64,000 bases of DNA from Dryas octopetala (Eukaryota > Streptophyta > Magnoliopsida > Rosales > Rosaceae), in assembly GCA_963921425.1 (NCBI GenBank), contig OY992840.1, positions 12,712,501-12,776,500 of the forward strand, read 5' to 3'. The notes under the pieces are model-generated. The model was given only the letters and a program-made list of their open reading frames with translations. It did no database searches and had not been told where the DNA came from. Shown one piece after another: positions 1 through 12,866 of this stretch; position 1 is the first letter of the stretch; each line of letters begins with the position of its first letter. A program made the position numbers and the translations under genes.

Positions 1-556
1 TCCTAGGGTGTAGAATCGCTTGTGGAGGTTTGATGTAGGTTTTAACTCTGCAATTTTGGGCATAGTTAAAACCTAATTTCAAACCGACAAACCAGGTGCC
101 CAGCTATCGGAGCTAAACATATTTGCACTTCCGATTACTAGGGGCGCTGCTAACATCTTGCGGATGTCCATTTTAGAGACGGACTGTATATGTATATACA
201 TATCATGATGCGAAACCAATTCATAAGAAGAAAATGGATAAGTAAACAAGAAGTTTTTTTCCCAGGACACAATTGCACTGGATGTCATATTTCATTTGTT
301 AAATTATAATATACACTAGTAAGGTGGAATGACACAAAAGGGTTCGCACCGCCAGTCAACATAGTTTATAGTTGGGAAGCACAACAGAGAATTTGTACAA
401 TAGAATGTTTTATTTATATTAGATGCTTATGTTCCAACCATTTTATATACCTCTGTCCAAGCTCTATTATAACCACATGCAATACACATAAGAGACCAAA
501 AAAAAAAAAAAATTGGTTTAGATTCCTCTTACTGCCACCAAGAAAAAGTTGCTTAC
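1..556. other. Left edge, within OXA1 downstream intron
   Basis: This stretch lies downstream of OXA1 exon 4. I searched the minus strand for the next OXA1 exon and saw no match, so the intron probably continues past the window edge. A short minus-strand open frame at 79-288 resembles nothing I know and is not called a gene. Confidence 0.4.
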
Positions 557-2330
557 TTATTAAATAGCTCCTGAACTTTCTTTTGTCCTTCAGCCACTGC
601 TGCGGGATCCATACTCTGAAAAAAGAGGAAAGAACATTGATAAACATGCTTGAAGGTTTTCTAAATCCCCCATGGGGACATCTAAGTAAAAGAATTCATG
701 CTCATCCCTACTTCAAGCCTGGATGGTGTTCTCTTAAGTTTCCTAGTGGAAAGAGTCATTTCTTAAAGCATCTACCATCCTATTACATTCATGAGAGAAA
801 TTGACATGATCAGGTAGAAAATAGACAACCACAACAAAAATAGTGTCTATAATAGCAGAAAGAGATTGCTCTTGCAAAGGTGACCTTGTTGTGTTGAAAA
901 TGCAACTAGTTAGTTCTTAAAGCAGAGACATTAGATATATCAACCCCCGCCCCAAAAAAAAGAAAAGAGAAAAGAAACTTGTAGTTAATCATACATTATG
1001 CATAAAAGAGTGGATGGGTTACTTATGACAGGATAAGTGAAGGCTGTGTTTTTAAAACCAGATAACTTTTCCCAATTAAAAACCACAGAGATGTCCTGTG
1101 TAGGAGAGACTAATTCATGTATTAAAACATACTGGTATCATTTGTAAGTTAATAAGTGGTATCATAACAAGAATCAAGCATTATACCTTCTCATTCATCT
1201 CTTGCCTAAGTTCCTCCAGATGAGGCTTTAGGAGCTGCAGAAAGCACACAAGTCAAGAGAAGAACTAGTCTAGGAGAGGAAAGCAAACACTTGCTATGAG
1301 AATAGTCACTTAAAGTTCGCAACTACAAAAAATCACTGAGAGACTTCACACAAAGTGGAAGAAAGAGAGCAGCAGGAACTGGTTGGCATGCTTGATGTAA
1401 TTGAATAAAAGTTTAGAAGAAATGCATCAACAACAACAAAACTTACAGTGAGTTTTGAGGTTGCTTTAAGTTGATTAATTAAAAGTGGAACTGTGCAAGT
1501 TCGGATCAAAAGAGTTGTTACCGCTATGGAAGCCCACCTGAAATAAGCATCAAACAGAATAAAATACTTCCATAATGTAACGCAATATCAAAATCCATCA
1601 TACCCACTAAATGCTGCTAAATCTATTCGCTCAATAAGAAACAACTTTAGAAAATCAACTAAAACGAATGAATTTTGTTTCCATTTAATCATGTCCAGAA
1701 CAAATTCAAAGATTGGCCTCAGCCATTTTCCTACAAGTCCCTACCTTTTACATGGGTTTCTTTATTTTCATAGAGCCTAACAATAAAATCACACCGAAAA
1801 TAACAATTTAATTAAAAAAAAATGCAAATAACTTCTAACCAGTTGAAGCCAAGACTAGTATGCACAAATTCAATGAAGTACTGCAAGCCCTTAACCGGTA
1901 AGAATGAATCTGCCGCCGCAATCGCCACTTCGTTCACCGCCGGCAGTTGAGAAGCCACGTCCACCACCGTCGTGTCCGATAGAACAACCCCCGATACATC
2001 ATTCATCAGCTCAATCTTATCGGAACCTTCGCCAATCGCCGTCGACATGTACCGAGAGAACGCGAACCCAGAAGGGGACGAAAGCCGAGCATTCGAAATC
2101 CTCCTACTATCTTGAGCAAAACCGCCAAAACCAGATACTCCGCTCAAATTGCTCCCGAAAAACCGCTTCTGGTTGAGAAACTGATTCAACTTAGGCGACG
2201 AAACGTGTTCTGAAATGACGTCGTGCTTGCGGTCGTCGTCGTCGCGGAGAATGTGAGTGATGGACGGATGGTGCTGGTTTCGCCGAGCTATACAACTCGC
2301 TCCGGTCGAGAGGCTTCGCCGGTAAGCCAT
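557..2330 (-). CDS. OXA1: Mitochondrial inner-membrane insertase OXA1-like, 5' part
   Basis: Four coding exons on the minus strand: 1840-2330, 1447-1537, 1187-1234 and 557-615. All junctions are GT/AG and the frame is continuous; the gene runs off the left edge. Exon 1 starts MAYRRSLSTG and is Arg/Ser-rich, as expected for a mitochondrial presequence. The spliced frame then gives FNWWASIAVTTLLIRTCTVP, the first transmembrane region of the YidC/Oxa1/Alb3 family, followed by QLKATSKL, LLKPHLEELRQEMNEK and SMDPAAVAEGQKK, which match the matrix loop of plant OXA1. Members of this family insert mitochondrially encoded and imported proteins into the inner membrane. The larger remaining part, with the other membrane spans, is outside the window. 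No stop or frameshift is visible in the part present. A decayed copy of exon 1 plus promoter lies at 15.93-16.38 kb. Confidence 0.88.
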
Positions 2331-2416
2331 TGATGTATATGTATGTATATGGCTGTGTATGAATACCTACCTCTATAGAACAGATTTCAATAAATTAGGG
2401 GAGAAATGAAATCTTT

Positions 2417-2425
2417 AAACCCTAA
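2417..2425 (+). promoter_or_regulatory. Telo-box in OXA1 leader
   Basis: AAACCCTAA about 90 bp upstream of the OXA1 start codon. Telo-boxes are common near the start sites of plant genes for translation and organelle biogenesis. The match is exact, but use here is inferred. Confidence 0.4.
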
Positions 2426-2704
2426 TAAAACCCTGACAGAATCTTGAGGGCAGTGGATCTTGAATCTGATTAGATTTTGGTTTCCATGATTGTCAGAGAA
2501 GTATTGAGATTTTGACCGTACGAGGGAGAGAGTGAAAGAGAAAGAGACAGTCGAAGGTTGTCTGTCTGAGAATGTGAGCTGATGAGTTGAGGAGAGCAAT
2601 GGCGGTTCTAGGTTTGTTCCCGGTCTTTTATGGTACAGTTCGTTATAGTTTTAGTTGCTCAAGGACAAATTAGTCATTCTGATTGTACTTTCTGGTCACT
2701 AATA

Positions 2705-2705
2705 T

Positions 2706-2741
<36 letters not shown>

Positions 2742-3963
2742 CTTTATCCGAATTTTGCATTCAATCTCACTTTACTACAAAAAAAAAAAAAAATTGTGTA
2801 AATGTAACACCTGAATTAAAAATTTATCATAATGTATCACCTGACCTTCATTCCGTCATAACTTCTGTTAAAAAAAATCATGTGCCGCGCACATGACTTT
2901 CTTTTTAAGGATTTTTTCATCATTTTATGCCCAAAAAGGTTTCTCCATCCCTAAGCTTTCTCCTCTCCTTCTTAGGCATGGCAAATCTGCCAATACCAGC
3001 TCCCCACCGCCTTGAACTACCATGAATTATTGAAACAGATGCCTTCGACTATGAATTTTAAAACGTATTTGTTTGTTCCTTATGCCTTCGACTAGATACT
3101 GGAGGTAAGGATTTACATTTCTAAATATAAATCTCTAGTCTAACTTGGTCTCAATGTTCTCTGACCCAAAGAAAAAAGAAAAACTTTTTATCAATGTAAA
3201 CATTAATTATTAATAAAAACATTGGTAGCCCAGCAAAAAAATTGAGCTTGTAGAATTGAAACATATAGATCAAGATATTTCAATCAAACCGAAATGCAAC
3301 AATAAAAGAGTCCACTTACAACCATTTCTTCTATCATTGTAATATATGAAAAGTGGTACTTCATTATTTTTTCTTTTTTTGATAAAGAGAGAGGATTGAA
3401 TTTGTATATTAATTGATGGCAGCCAAGGTTTTTCAGGGTATTAATCTAAGAACTACATGAATTCAATTTCTCTATCTTTCTTAGAAGCCATTGAAAAAGA
3501 GAGAAACTAAATTCTGGGGTATTAATCTAAGAAGGAAAAAGGAATAGAGAGTGATTAATTTTGAACTTTCTTGAGGACCGATCACCATGTCAAGAGATTT
3601 TTGGGTTTTAATGGATCTATGAGTGTTGGAATAGATGGAGGAGAAGTTCAAATTTGGGGTTTTAGAGAGAGAATGCTAGAAAGGAGGAGAAAACAGATTT
3701 ATCATGCCCAAGAAGGAGAGGAGAAAGGTTAGGGATGGAGAAATCCTCTTTGGGCATAAAATGATGAAAGAACCTTTGAAAAGAGGGTCATGTGCGCGGC
3801 ACATGACTTTTTAAACATAAGTTATAACGGAATGTGGGTTAGGTGGTACATTGCAATAAATTTTTAATTCATGTGATAAATTGACATAATTTTTTTTTTT
3901 AGGTGGTAAAATAAGATTGAGTGCAAAGTTCAAGTAGGCAAAGTGTAAAAAAGCCTATTTTGC
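2705..3963. mobile_element. Non-autonomous MULE-like long-TIR element
   Basis: About 1.26 kb bounded by long inverted repeats (roughly 240-280 bp, 2705-2985 against 3700-3963). The arms share the palindromic block CATGTGCCGCGCACATGAC / GTCATGTGCGCGGCACATGAC, the AAAAGGTTTCTCCATCCCTA-type block and the CACTTTGC ends. Candidate target duplications are TCACTAATA (2696-2704) and TCACTAAAA (3964-3972), 8 of 9 matching, as expected for Mutator-like elements. The centre has no recognisable coding sequence. A poly-T run at ~2710-2737 lies just inside the left end and blurs it. Confidence 0.65.
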
Positions 3964-4200
3964 TCACTAAAACATTTGAGGATCTTTGTGTTTTCTCTTT
4001 GTATATTTAATTTATTTAATATTATTTTAAAAAAAAAGTAAAAAATCGCAAAATATTTAGCTATCTACTCATCATCCTTAACCAAAAAAAAAAGTTGTAA
4101 AAGTAAACGGTAAATCTAACTATCATTCTTAGAAAAAAGTAGCTATCTAAGTAGACAGTAAATCTAACTGTTACAAAAGCGCATTGTGTATTAATTTTAG

Positions 4201-7200
4201 GTATAACATGGAAAACGTCAAAACATGATTTTGAATGTCATTAAATACAATTTGAAATGCATCAAGGGTATAAACATTTAAAATACCTCGAGTTATAAAC
4301 TGAAATTCTCCAGGAACGACTTGAAATGCCCTAATGAACGACTTGAGAAACTTTAGGGTATGACTTGAGAAGCGTCAAAACATGACTTTGAATGTCACTA
4401 GGTACAACATGAAATGCCCTAAGGAACGACTTGAGAAACTCTAGGGTGTAACATGGAAAACGTCAAAACATGACTTTGAATGTCACTATGTACAATTTGA
4501 AATCACCAAGGATATTAAAATTTAAAATACCTCGAGTTACGAACTGATATTCTCAATGAACGACTTGGGATGCCTTAATGAACGACTTAAGATGCCCTAA
4601 AGAATGACATGAAAAACTTTAAGGTATGACATGGAAAATGTCAAAACATGACTTGGAATGTCACTGTGTATAATTTGAAATGCATCAAGAGTATAAATAT
4701 TTAAAATTACCTCGAGCTAAGAACTGAAATTCTCAAGGAATGACTTGAGATGCCTTATGGAACGACTCGAGATACCGTAAGGAACGACTTGAGAAACTCT
4801 AGGGTATAACATGGAAAACGTCAAAACATGACTTTGAATGTCACTATGTACAATTTGAAATCACCAAGGGTATTAAAATTTAAAATATCTCGAGTTACAA
4901 ACTGATATTCTCAATGAATGACTTGGGATGCCTTAATGAACGACTTAAGATGCCCTAAGGAATGACATGAGAAATTTTAAGGTATGACATGGAAAATGTC
5001 AAAACATAACTTGGAATGTCACTGTGTATAATTTGAAATGCATCAATGGTATAAATATTTAAAATTACCTCGAGCTAAGAACTGAAATTCTCAAGGAATG
5101 ACTTGAGATGCCTTATGGAACGACTCGAGATGCCGTAAGGAACGACTTAAGAAACTCTAGAGTATGACATGGAAAACGTCAAAACATGACTTGAAATATT
5201 ACTAGATATAATTTGAAATGCACTAAGGGTATAAACATTAATATCCCTCGAGATACGAACTGAAATTCTCAAGGAACGACTTAAGATTCCCTAAAGAACG
5301 AATTGAAAAACTCTAGTGTATGACTTGGAAAATGTCAAAACATGACTTAGAATGTCATTAAGTACAATTTGAAATGCATCAATTAAGGGTATAAACATTA
5401 ATGTCCGCCGAGGTACGAATTGAAATTCTCAAGGAACGACTTGGTATACAAAAGGAACAACTTGAGATGCGGGAACGACTTGAGATACCATAAGGAATGA
5501 CTTGAGATACCATAAGGAACGACTTGAGAAACTCTAGAGTATGACTTGTAAAGTCATTAGGTACAATTTGAAATGCATTAAGGATATAAACATTAATATC
5601 TCTCGAGGTACGAACTGAAATTCTTAAGAAACGATTTCAGATGCCTTAAGAAACAACTTGAGAAACTCTAGAATATAATATGGAAAACATCAAAACATGA
5701 CTTTGAATGTCACTAGGTACAATTTGAAATGCACCAAGGGTATTAAAATTTAAAATACCTCGAGGTACGAACTGAAATTCTCAATAAACGACTTGGGATG
5801 CCTTAAGAAATGACTTAAGATGCCTTAAGAAACGACTTAAGAAACTTTGGGGGTATGACATTGAAAACGTCAAAACATGACTTGGAATGTCACTTGATAC
5901 AATTTGGAATGCACAAAGAGTATAAACATTTAAAATACCTCGAGGTTCGAATTGAAATTCTCAAAAAAAGACTTGTGATGCCTTAAGGAACGACTTGATA
6001 TGCTATAAGGAACGACTTGAGAAACTATAGGATATGACATAGAAAATGTCAAAACATAACTTTGAATGTCACTAGGTACAATTTGAAATGCACCAAGGGT
6101 ATTAACATTTAAAATACCTCGAGGTACAAACTGAAATTCTCAAATAACGACTTGAGATTCCTTAAGGAACGACTTGAGATGCCCTAAGAAACGACTTGAG
6201 AAACTGTAAGGTATGACATGGAAAATGTCAAAATATGATTTTGAATGTGACTAGGTATAATTTGAAATGCACCCACGGTATTAACATTTAAAATACATCG
6301 AGGTATGAACTAAAATTCTCAATGAACGACTTGGGATGCCTTAAGGAACGACTTAAGATGCCCTAAGGAACGACTTGAAAAACTCTAAAGTATAACATGG
6401 AAAACGTCTAAACATGACTTTGAATGTGACTAGGTACAATTTAAAATGCACCAAGGGTATAAACAATTAAACAAGCTCGATATACGAATTGAAATTTTTT
6501 AGGAACGACTTAGAATGCCCTAAGGAACGACTTAAGAAACTCTAGGATATGACTTGGGAACGGTCAAAACATGACTTGGAATGTCATTAGGTACAATTTG
6601 AAATGCACAAAGGGTATAAATATTTAAAATCCTCGAGTTACGAACTGAAATTTTCAATGAACGACTTGAGATGCCTTAAGAAACGACTAAAGATGCCCTA
6701 AGTAACGACTTAAGATGCACTTAGGAACGACTTGAGATGCCCTTAAGAAAGACTTGAGATGCACTAAGGAACGACTTGAGAAACTCCAGGGTATGACTTG
6801 GGAAGTGTCAAAACATGACTTTGAATGTCACTAGTTACAACTTGAAATGCACCAAAGGTATAAACATTTAAAATACCTCAAGGTACGAACTGAAATTCTC
6901 AAGGAACGACTTGAAATGCCCTAAGGAACTACTTGAGAAACTCTTGGGTACGACTTGAGAAACGTCAAAACATGACTTTGAATGTCACTAGTTACAATTT
7001 GAAATGCACCAAGGGTATAAACATTTAAAATACCTCGAGGTACGAACTGAAATTTTCAAGTAACGACTTGAAATGCCCTAAGGAACGACTTGAGAAACTC
7101 TAGAGTATGATTTGGGAAGCGTCAAAACATAACTTGGAATGTCACTAGATACAATTTGAAATGCACCAAAGCTATAAAAATTTAAAATCCCCCAAATTAA

Positions 7201-10200
7201 GAACTGAAATTTTAAACGAACGACTTGGGATGCCCTAAGGAACGACTGGAGATACTCTAAGGAACGACTGGAGATACTCTAGGGTTTGACTTGGGAAGCG
7301 TCAAAACATGACTTGTAATGTCACTAGGTACAATTTGAAATGCACTAAGGGTATAAACATTAATATCTGTTTAGGTACGAACTTAAATTCTCAAGGAACG
7401 ACTTGTTATAGCCAAAAGAACGACTTAGGATGCTCTAAGGAACGATTTGAGATACTCTAAGGAATGACTTGAGAAACTCTAGGAATTGACTTGTAATGTC
7501 ACTAGGTACAATTTGAAATGCATTAACGATATAAACATTAATATCTCTCGAGGTAGGAACTGAAATTTTTAAGGAACGATTTCGGATGCCCAAAGAAACA
7601 ACTTGAGAAACTCTATGATATAACATGGAAAACGTCAAAACATAACATTGAATGTCAGTTGATACAATTTGAAATGCACCAAGGGTATTAAAATTTAAAG
7701 TACATCGAAATACGAACTGAAATTCTCAATGAACGACTTGAGATGTTTTAGAGAAAGATTTAAGATGCTCGAAGAAACGACTTGAGAAACTTTAGGGTAT
7801 ATATGTTAAACGTCAACACATGACTTGGAATGTCACTTGGTACAATTTGAAATGCACCAAGGGGTATAAACATTTAAAATACCTCGAGGTACGAACTGAA
7901 ATTCTCAAGGAACGACTTGGGATGCCTCTAAGGAATGACTTGAGATGCCATACAGAACGACTTAAGAAACTCTAGGGTATGACATGGAAAACGTCAAAAC
8001 ATGACTTTGAAGGTCACTAGATACAATTTGAAATGCACCAAGGGTATAAACATTTAAAATACCTCGAGGTACGAACTAAAATTATCAAAAAATGACTTGA
8101 AATGCCCTAAGAAACGACTTGAGAAACTCTAGGGTATGACTTGGGAAACGTTAAAATTTGACTTGGAATGTCACTAGGTACAATTTGAAATGCACCATGG
8201 GTATAAAAATTTAAAATCTCTCGAATTACGAACTGAAATTTTAAACGAACGACTTGGGATGCTCTAAGGAACGACTAGAGATACCCTAAGGAAAGACTTA
8301 AAAAACTCTAGGGTTTGACTTGAGAATCGTCAAAACATAACTTGTAATGTCACTAGGTACAATTTGAAATATACCAAGGGTATAAACATTAATATCCTTT
8401 TAGGTAGGAACTGAAATTCTCAAGAAACAACTTGAGATGCTCTAAGGAACGACTTGAGATGTCATAGGGAATGACTTGAAAAACTCTTGGGTATGACATG
8501 AAAAACGTCAAAGCATGACTTGGAATGTCACTAGGTACAATTTGAAATGCACCAAGGGTATAAACATTTAAAATATATCAAGGTACGAACTGAAATTCTC
8601 AAAGAACGACTTAGTATGCCTTAAGGAACGACTTGAGATGCCCTAAGGAACGACTTGAGTAACTCTAAGGTATGACATGAAAATTGTTAAAACATGACTT
8701 TGAATGTCACTAGATATAATTTAAAATGCACCGAGGGTATTAACATTTAAAATACCTCGAGGTACGAACTGAAATTCTCAATAAATGACTTGGGATGCCC
8801 TAAGGAACGACTTAAGATGCCCTAAAGAACGACTTGAGAAACTATAGGGTATATCATGAAAAACGTCAAAACATGACTTTGAATATCACTAAATACAATT
8901 TGAAATGCACCAAGAGTATTAAAATTTAAAATACCTCGAGGTACGAACTAAAATTCTCAATGAACGACTTGTGATGCCTTAAGGAACGACTTGAGATGCT
9001 CTAAGAAACGATTTGAGAAACTTTAGGGTATGACTTGGGAACCGTCAAAACATGACTTAGAATGTCATTAGGTACAATTTGAAATGCACTAATGGTATAA
9101 ACATTTAAAATCTCTCGAGTTACGAACTGAAATTTTCAACCAATGACTTAAGATGCCCTAAGAAACAACTACAGATGCCCTAAAGAACGGCTTGTGAAAC
9201 TTTAGGGTTTGATTAGGAAAGCGTCAAAACATGACTTGTAATGTCATTAGGTACATTTTGTAATGCACCAAGGATATTAACATTAATATCCCTCGAGGTA
9301 CGAACTGAAATTTTCAAGGGACGACTTGAGATGCCCTAAGGAACGACTTGAGATTCTCTAGGGTATGACTTGGGAAGCGTCAAAACATGACTTTGAATGT
9401 CATTAGGTACAATTTGAAATGTACCAAGGGTATAAACATTTAAAATACTTCGAGGTACGAACTGAAATTCTCAAGAAACGACTTGAAATGCCTTAATGAA
9501 CGACTTAAGATGCCCTAAGGAACGACTTGAGAAACTCTAGGGTATAACATGGAAAACATCAAAACATGACTTTGAATATCACTAGATACAATTTGAAATG
9601 CACCAAGGATATTAAAATTTAAAATATCTCGAGATACGAACTGAAATTTTCAATAAACGACTTGAGATGCCTTAAGGAATGGCTAAAGTTGCCCTAAATA
9701 ACGACTTGAGAAACTCTAGGGTTTGACATGAAAAACGTCAAAACATGACTTGGAATGTCACTTGGTACAATATGAAATGCATCAAGGGTATAAGCATTTA
9801 AAATACCTCGAGGTACGAACTGAAATTCTCAAGGAACGACTTGAGATCTCTTAAGGAACGATTTCAGATGCCATAAGAAACGACTTGAGAAACTCTAGAG
9901 TTTGACATGGAAAACGTCAAAACATGACTTTAAATGTCACTAGGTACAATTTAAAATGCACTAAGGGTATTAACATTTAAAATACCTCGAGATACGAACT
10001 GAAATTCTAGAAAAACGACTTGAGATGTTTTACGGAACGACTTAAGATGCCCTAAAGAACGACTTGAGAAACTTTAAGGTATGACATGGAAAATATCAAA
10101 ACATGACTTGGAATGTCACTGTGTATAATTTGAAATGCACAAAGGGTATATACATATTTAAAATACCTTGAGGTATACATATTTAAAATACCTCGAAGTA

Positions 10201-10992
10201 CGAATTGAAATTCTCAATGAACGACTTGGGATGTCTTAAGGAACGACTCGAGATGCGCTAAGGAACGACTCGAGAAACTCTAGGGTATGACATGGAAAAC
10301 GTTAAAACATGACTTGAAATGTCACTAGATACAATTTGAAATGCAACAAAGGTATAAACATTAATATCTCTCGAGGTACGAATTAAAATTCTCAAGGAAT
10401 GACTTGAGATGCTCTATGGAATGACTTAAGATGATATAAAAAACGACTTGAAAAATTGTAGGGTATGACATGAAAAACGTCAAAACATGACTTTGAATGT
10501 CACTAGGTACAAGTTGAAATGTACCAAGGGTATAAACATTTAAAATACCTTGAGGTACGAATTGAAATTCTCAAAGAACAACTTGGTATGTCTTAAGGAA
10601 CGACTTGAGATGCTCTAAAGAACGACTTAAGAAACTCTAAGGTATGACATAGAAAACGTCAAAACATGACTTTGAATGTCACTAGTTACAATTTGAAATG
10701 CACCAAGATTATTAATATTTAAAATACCTCGAGGTACGAACTGAAATTCTCAAGGAACGACTTGAGATGCCTTAAAGAACGACTTGAGATGTCTTAAAGA
10801 ACGACTTAAGATGCCCTAAGGAATGACTTGAAAAACTCTAAGGTATGAAATGGAAAATGTCAAAACATGACTTTGAATGTCACTAGGTATAATTTAAAAT
10901 GCACCAAGGGTATTAACATTTAAAATACATCGAGGTACGAATTGAAATTCTCAATGAACGACTTAGAATGCCTTAAGAAACGACTTAAGATG
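4201..10992 (+). repeat. Satellite-like tandem array, forward block (~39 units)
   Basis: Direct repeats with a period of about 160-200 bp, typically 175-180; the anchor GTCAAAACATGACTT recurs near 4462, 4640, 4820, 5000, 5179 and onward. Each unit contains the anchor, AATGTCACTAGGTACAATTT, GAAATGCACCAAGGGTATAA, the palindrome TACCTCGAGGTA, GAACTGAAATTCTCAA and one to four copies of a ~22 bp subrepeat built on GGAACGACTTGAGATGCCC. Variable subrepeat number explains much of the length variation between units. Units differ by scattered substitutions, so the array is not recent. No coding potential: the few open frames are chance. It separates the OXA1 gene from the RING/LTP cluster. Confidence 0.9.
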
Positions 10993-11665
10993 CACTAGAG
11001 TTTCTTAAGTCATTTCTTAGGGCATCTCGAGTCGTTCCTTAAGGCATCTTGAGTCGTTCCTTAAGGCATCCCAAGTCATTCCTTGAGAATTTCAATTCGT
11101 ACCGCTAGGTATTTTAAATATTTATACCTTTGGTGCATTTCAAATTTTAACTAGTAACATTACAAGTCATGTTTTGAAGTTTTCATGTTATACCCTAGAG
11201 TTTTTCAAGTTGTTACTTATGACATCTCAAGTCGTTACTTAGAGCATCCCAAGTCGTTCATTGAAAATTTCAGTTCGTACCTAAAAGGATATTAATGTTT
11301 ATACCCTTGGTGAATTTCAAATTGTACCTAGTGACATTACAAGTCATGTTTTGACGCTTTTCATGTCATACCCTCGAGTTTCTCAAGTCGTTCCTTAGGG
11401 CATCTCAAGTCGTTTCTTAAGGCATCCCAAGTCGTTCCTTGAGAATTTCAGTTCGTACCTCTAGGTATTTTAAATATTTATACCTTTAGTACATTTCAAA
11501 TTGTACCAAGTGACATTCCAAGTGATGTTTTGACATTTTCTATGTCATACCCTAAAGTTTCTCAAGTCGTTCCTTAGGTCATCTTAAGTCATTTCTTAAG
11601 GCATCCCAAGTCGTTCATTAAGAATTTCAGTTCGTACCTTAAGGTATTTTAAATTTTAATCTCTT
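10993..11665 (-). repeat. Satellite-like array, inverted tail (~4 units)
   Basis: At about 10993 the repeats switch strand: GCACTAGAGTTTCTTAAGTC is followed by the reverse complement of the subrepeat (GGGCATCTCGAGTCGTTCC). Anchors GTCATGTTTTGA recur near 11167, 11345 and 11521, about 177 bp apart. The array therefore ends in a block inverted against the ~39 forward units, so a transcript through the junction could fold on itself. Confidence 0.88.
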
Positions 11666-12290
11666 GTTCATATAACTAAACGCTAAACGATTTTTGATTT
11701 AGTTAATATTTTTGTAGATATGATTTTGAAAAAGTGATCTAGGAAATAAACAATTTTGATTATAAGATTACACTAAATAATGAACAGGAGATCGAATAGA
11801 AAAAGCACAAAGATAATGCACAAATATGAAAAGACAACCAACATTATTCAAAACATTTTTATCTGTAATAAAATCCATTTTTTATGGATCAAGTAGTACT
11901 AGAGGGACTAATTCGTAATTCAACTTTTTGGATTCCATTTGAAGTGACAATATTTTATTTTTTGTAAATAAATAATTTCAAAGTCAACTCAACTATGAAT
12001 AAATGATCATATTGGCACATCACTTAGGATCCAAAAAGTTGAAATAAGAATCTGTGCCTCAAAAACAAATAAGATAACAATAGCCATGATCTTTGGTTAG
12101 ATGAGCCAGGTTTGGCCTCATTTCTAAATTTCTAACGGTGTACAACTTCGAACTAAGTTGCTAATTAAGAGAAGTTTATATACATATATATATATATACG
12201 TTTTACATTTTAGATTCATATATAGAGAGATCGAGCAATATATCTAAAAAAAAAACAATCGTTTCTTTCATTGAAGATTACTCAATCAAT
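11666..12290. other. Gene-free stretch between satellite and RING copy A
   Basis: AT-rich. Near 12143-12165 a short stretch (ACTTCGAACTAAGTTGCT) resembles the nsLTP 5' leader seen at 34671, so this may be a faint LTP relic. A TA microsatellite lies near 12180-12200. Confidence 0.4.
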
Positions 12291-12866
12291 TTCTCAAATT
12301 TTTTCACCCTTCTGTTGATTTCGACAAAGTGGGCAAGTGGGATTCATTCCAAGCCACTGATCAACGCAACTAGCATGAAAATAATGGTTGCATTGTGGGA
12401 TAGTCCTCAATGTTTCCTTAGGCTGGTACTCGCACAAACATATAGGGCAGGTGTTGTCATTAGGCTTAGGCAATTCACAAGTCTCACCAAGCTGAGTCTT
12501 GGGATATGACTCGATGGTCCGACTATCAAGACCTGTTATGAATACAGGAGGTCGTCGATTCAATACTATGTTGGACAATTCTGAGATGAGGTGACTGTCG
12601 AGGCCCATTGTGACTCCAGGAGGTTGTCGATTGGATACAGTTGTGGATAATTCTATGGTGGGTTGATCGGGTCGACCACGTGCCCTCTTCCTGTCGCAAA
12701 CATAAAGTACAATCTCAATGATGCAGCATAGCGCTGGAATTCCCGTGCCTATTACTATGCCGTACTTTGCAGCTGTTGAGAGACCAGGAACTAGAAGGGT
12801 TGAAATTGCAACATTGAATTGCACTCCATTTGTTCATGATCATAATATATATATAAATATATATAT

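Noticed and set aside
79..288. Minus-strand 69-codon frame at the left edge, tested as OXA1 exon 5
   Set aside because: It lacks the expected YGVTPF...GLFIQGP region and has no acceptor in the right phase. Treated as intron.
1904..2176. Plus-strand Pro-rich frame
   Set aside because: It is the antisense shadow of OXA1 exon 1.
7435..7638. Open frame inside the satellite
   Set aside because: It follows unit periodicity and is not preserved between units.
4201..11665. Possible CRISPR-like array
   Set aside because: Units are ~175-180 bp, diverged and lack short conserved repeats with unique spacers. It is a eukaryotic satellite-like array.
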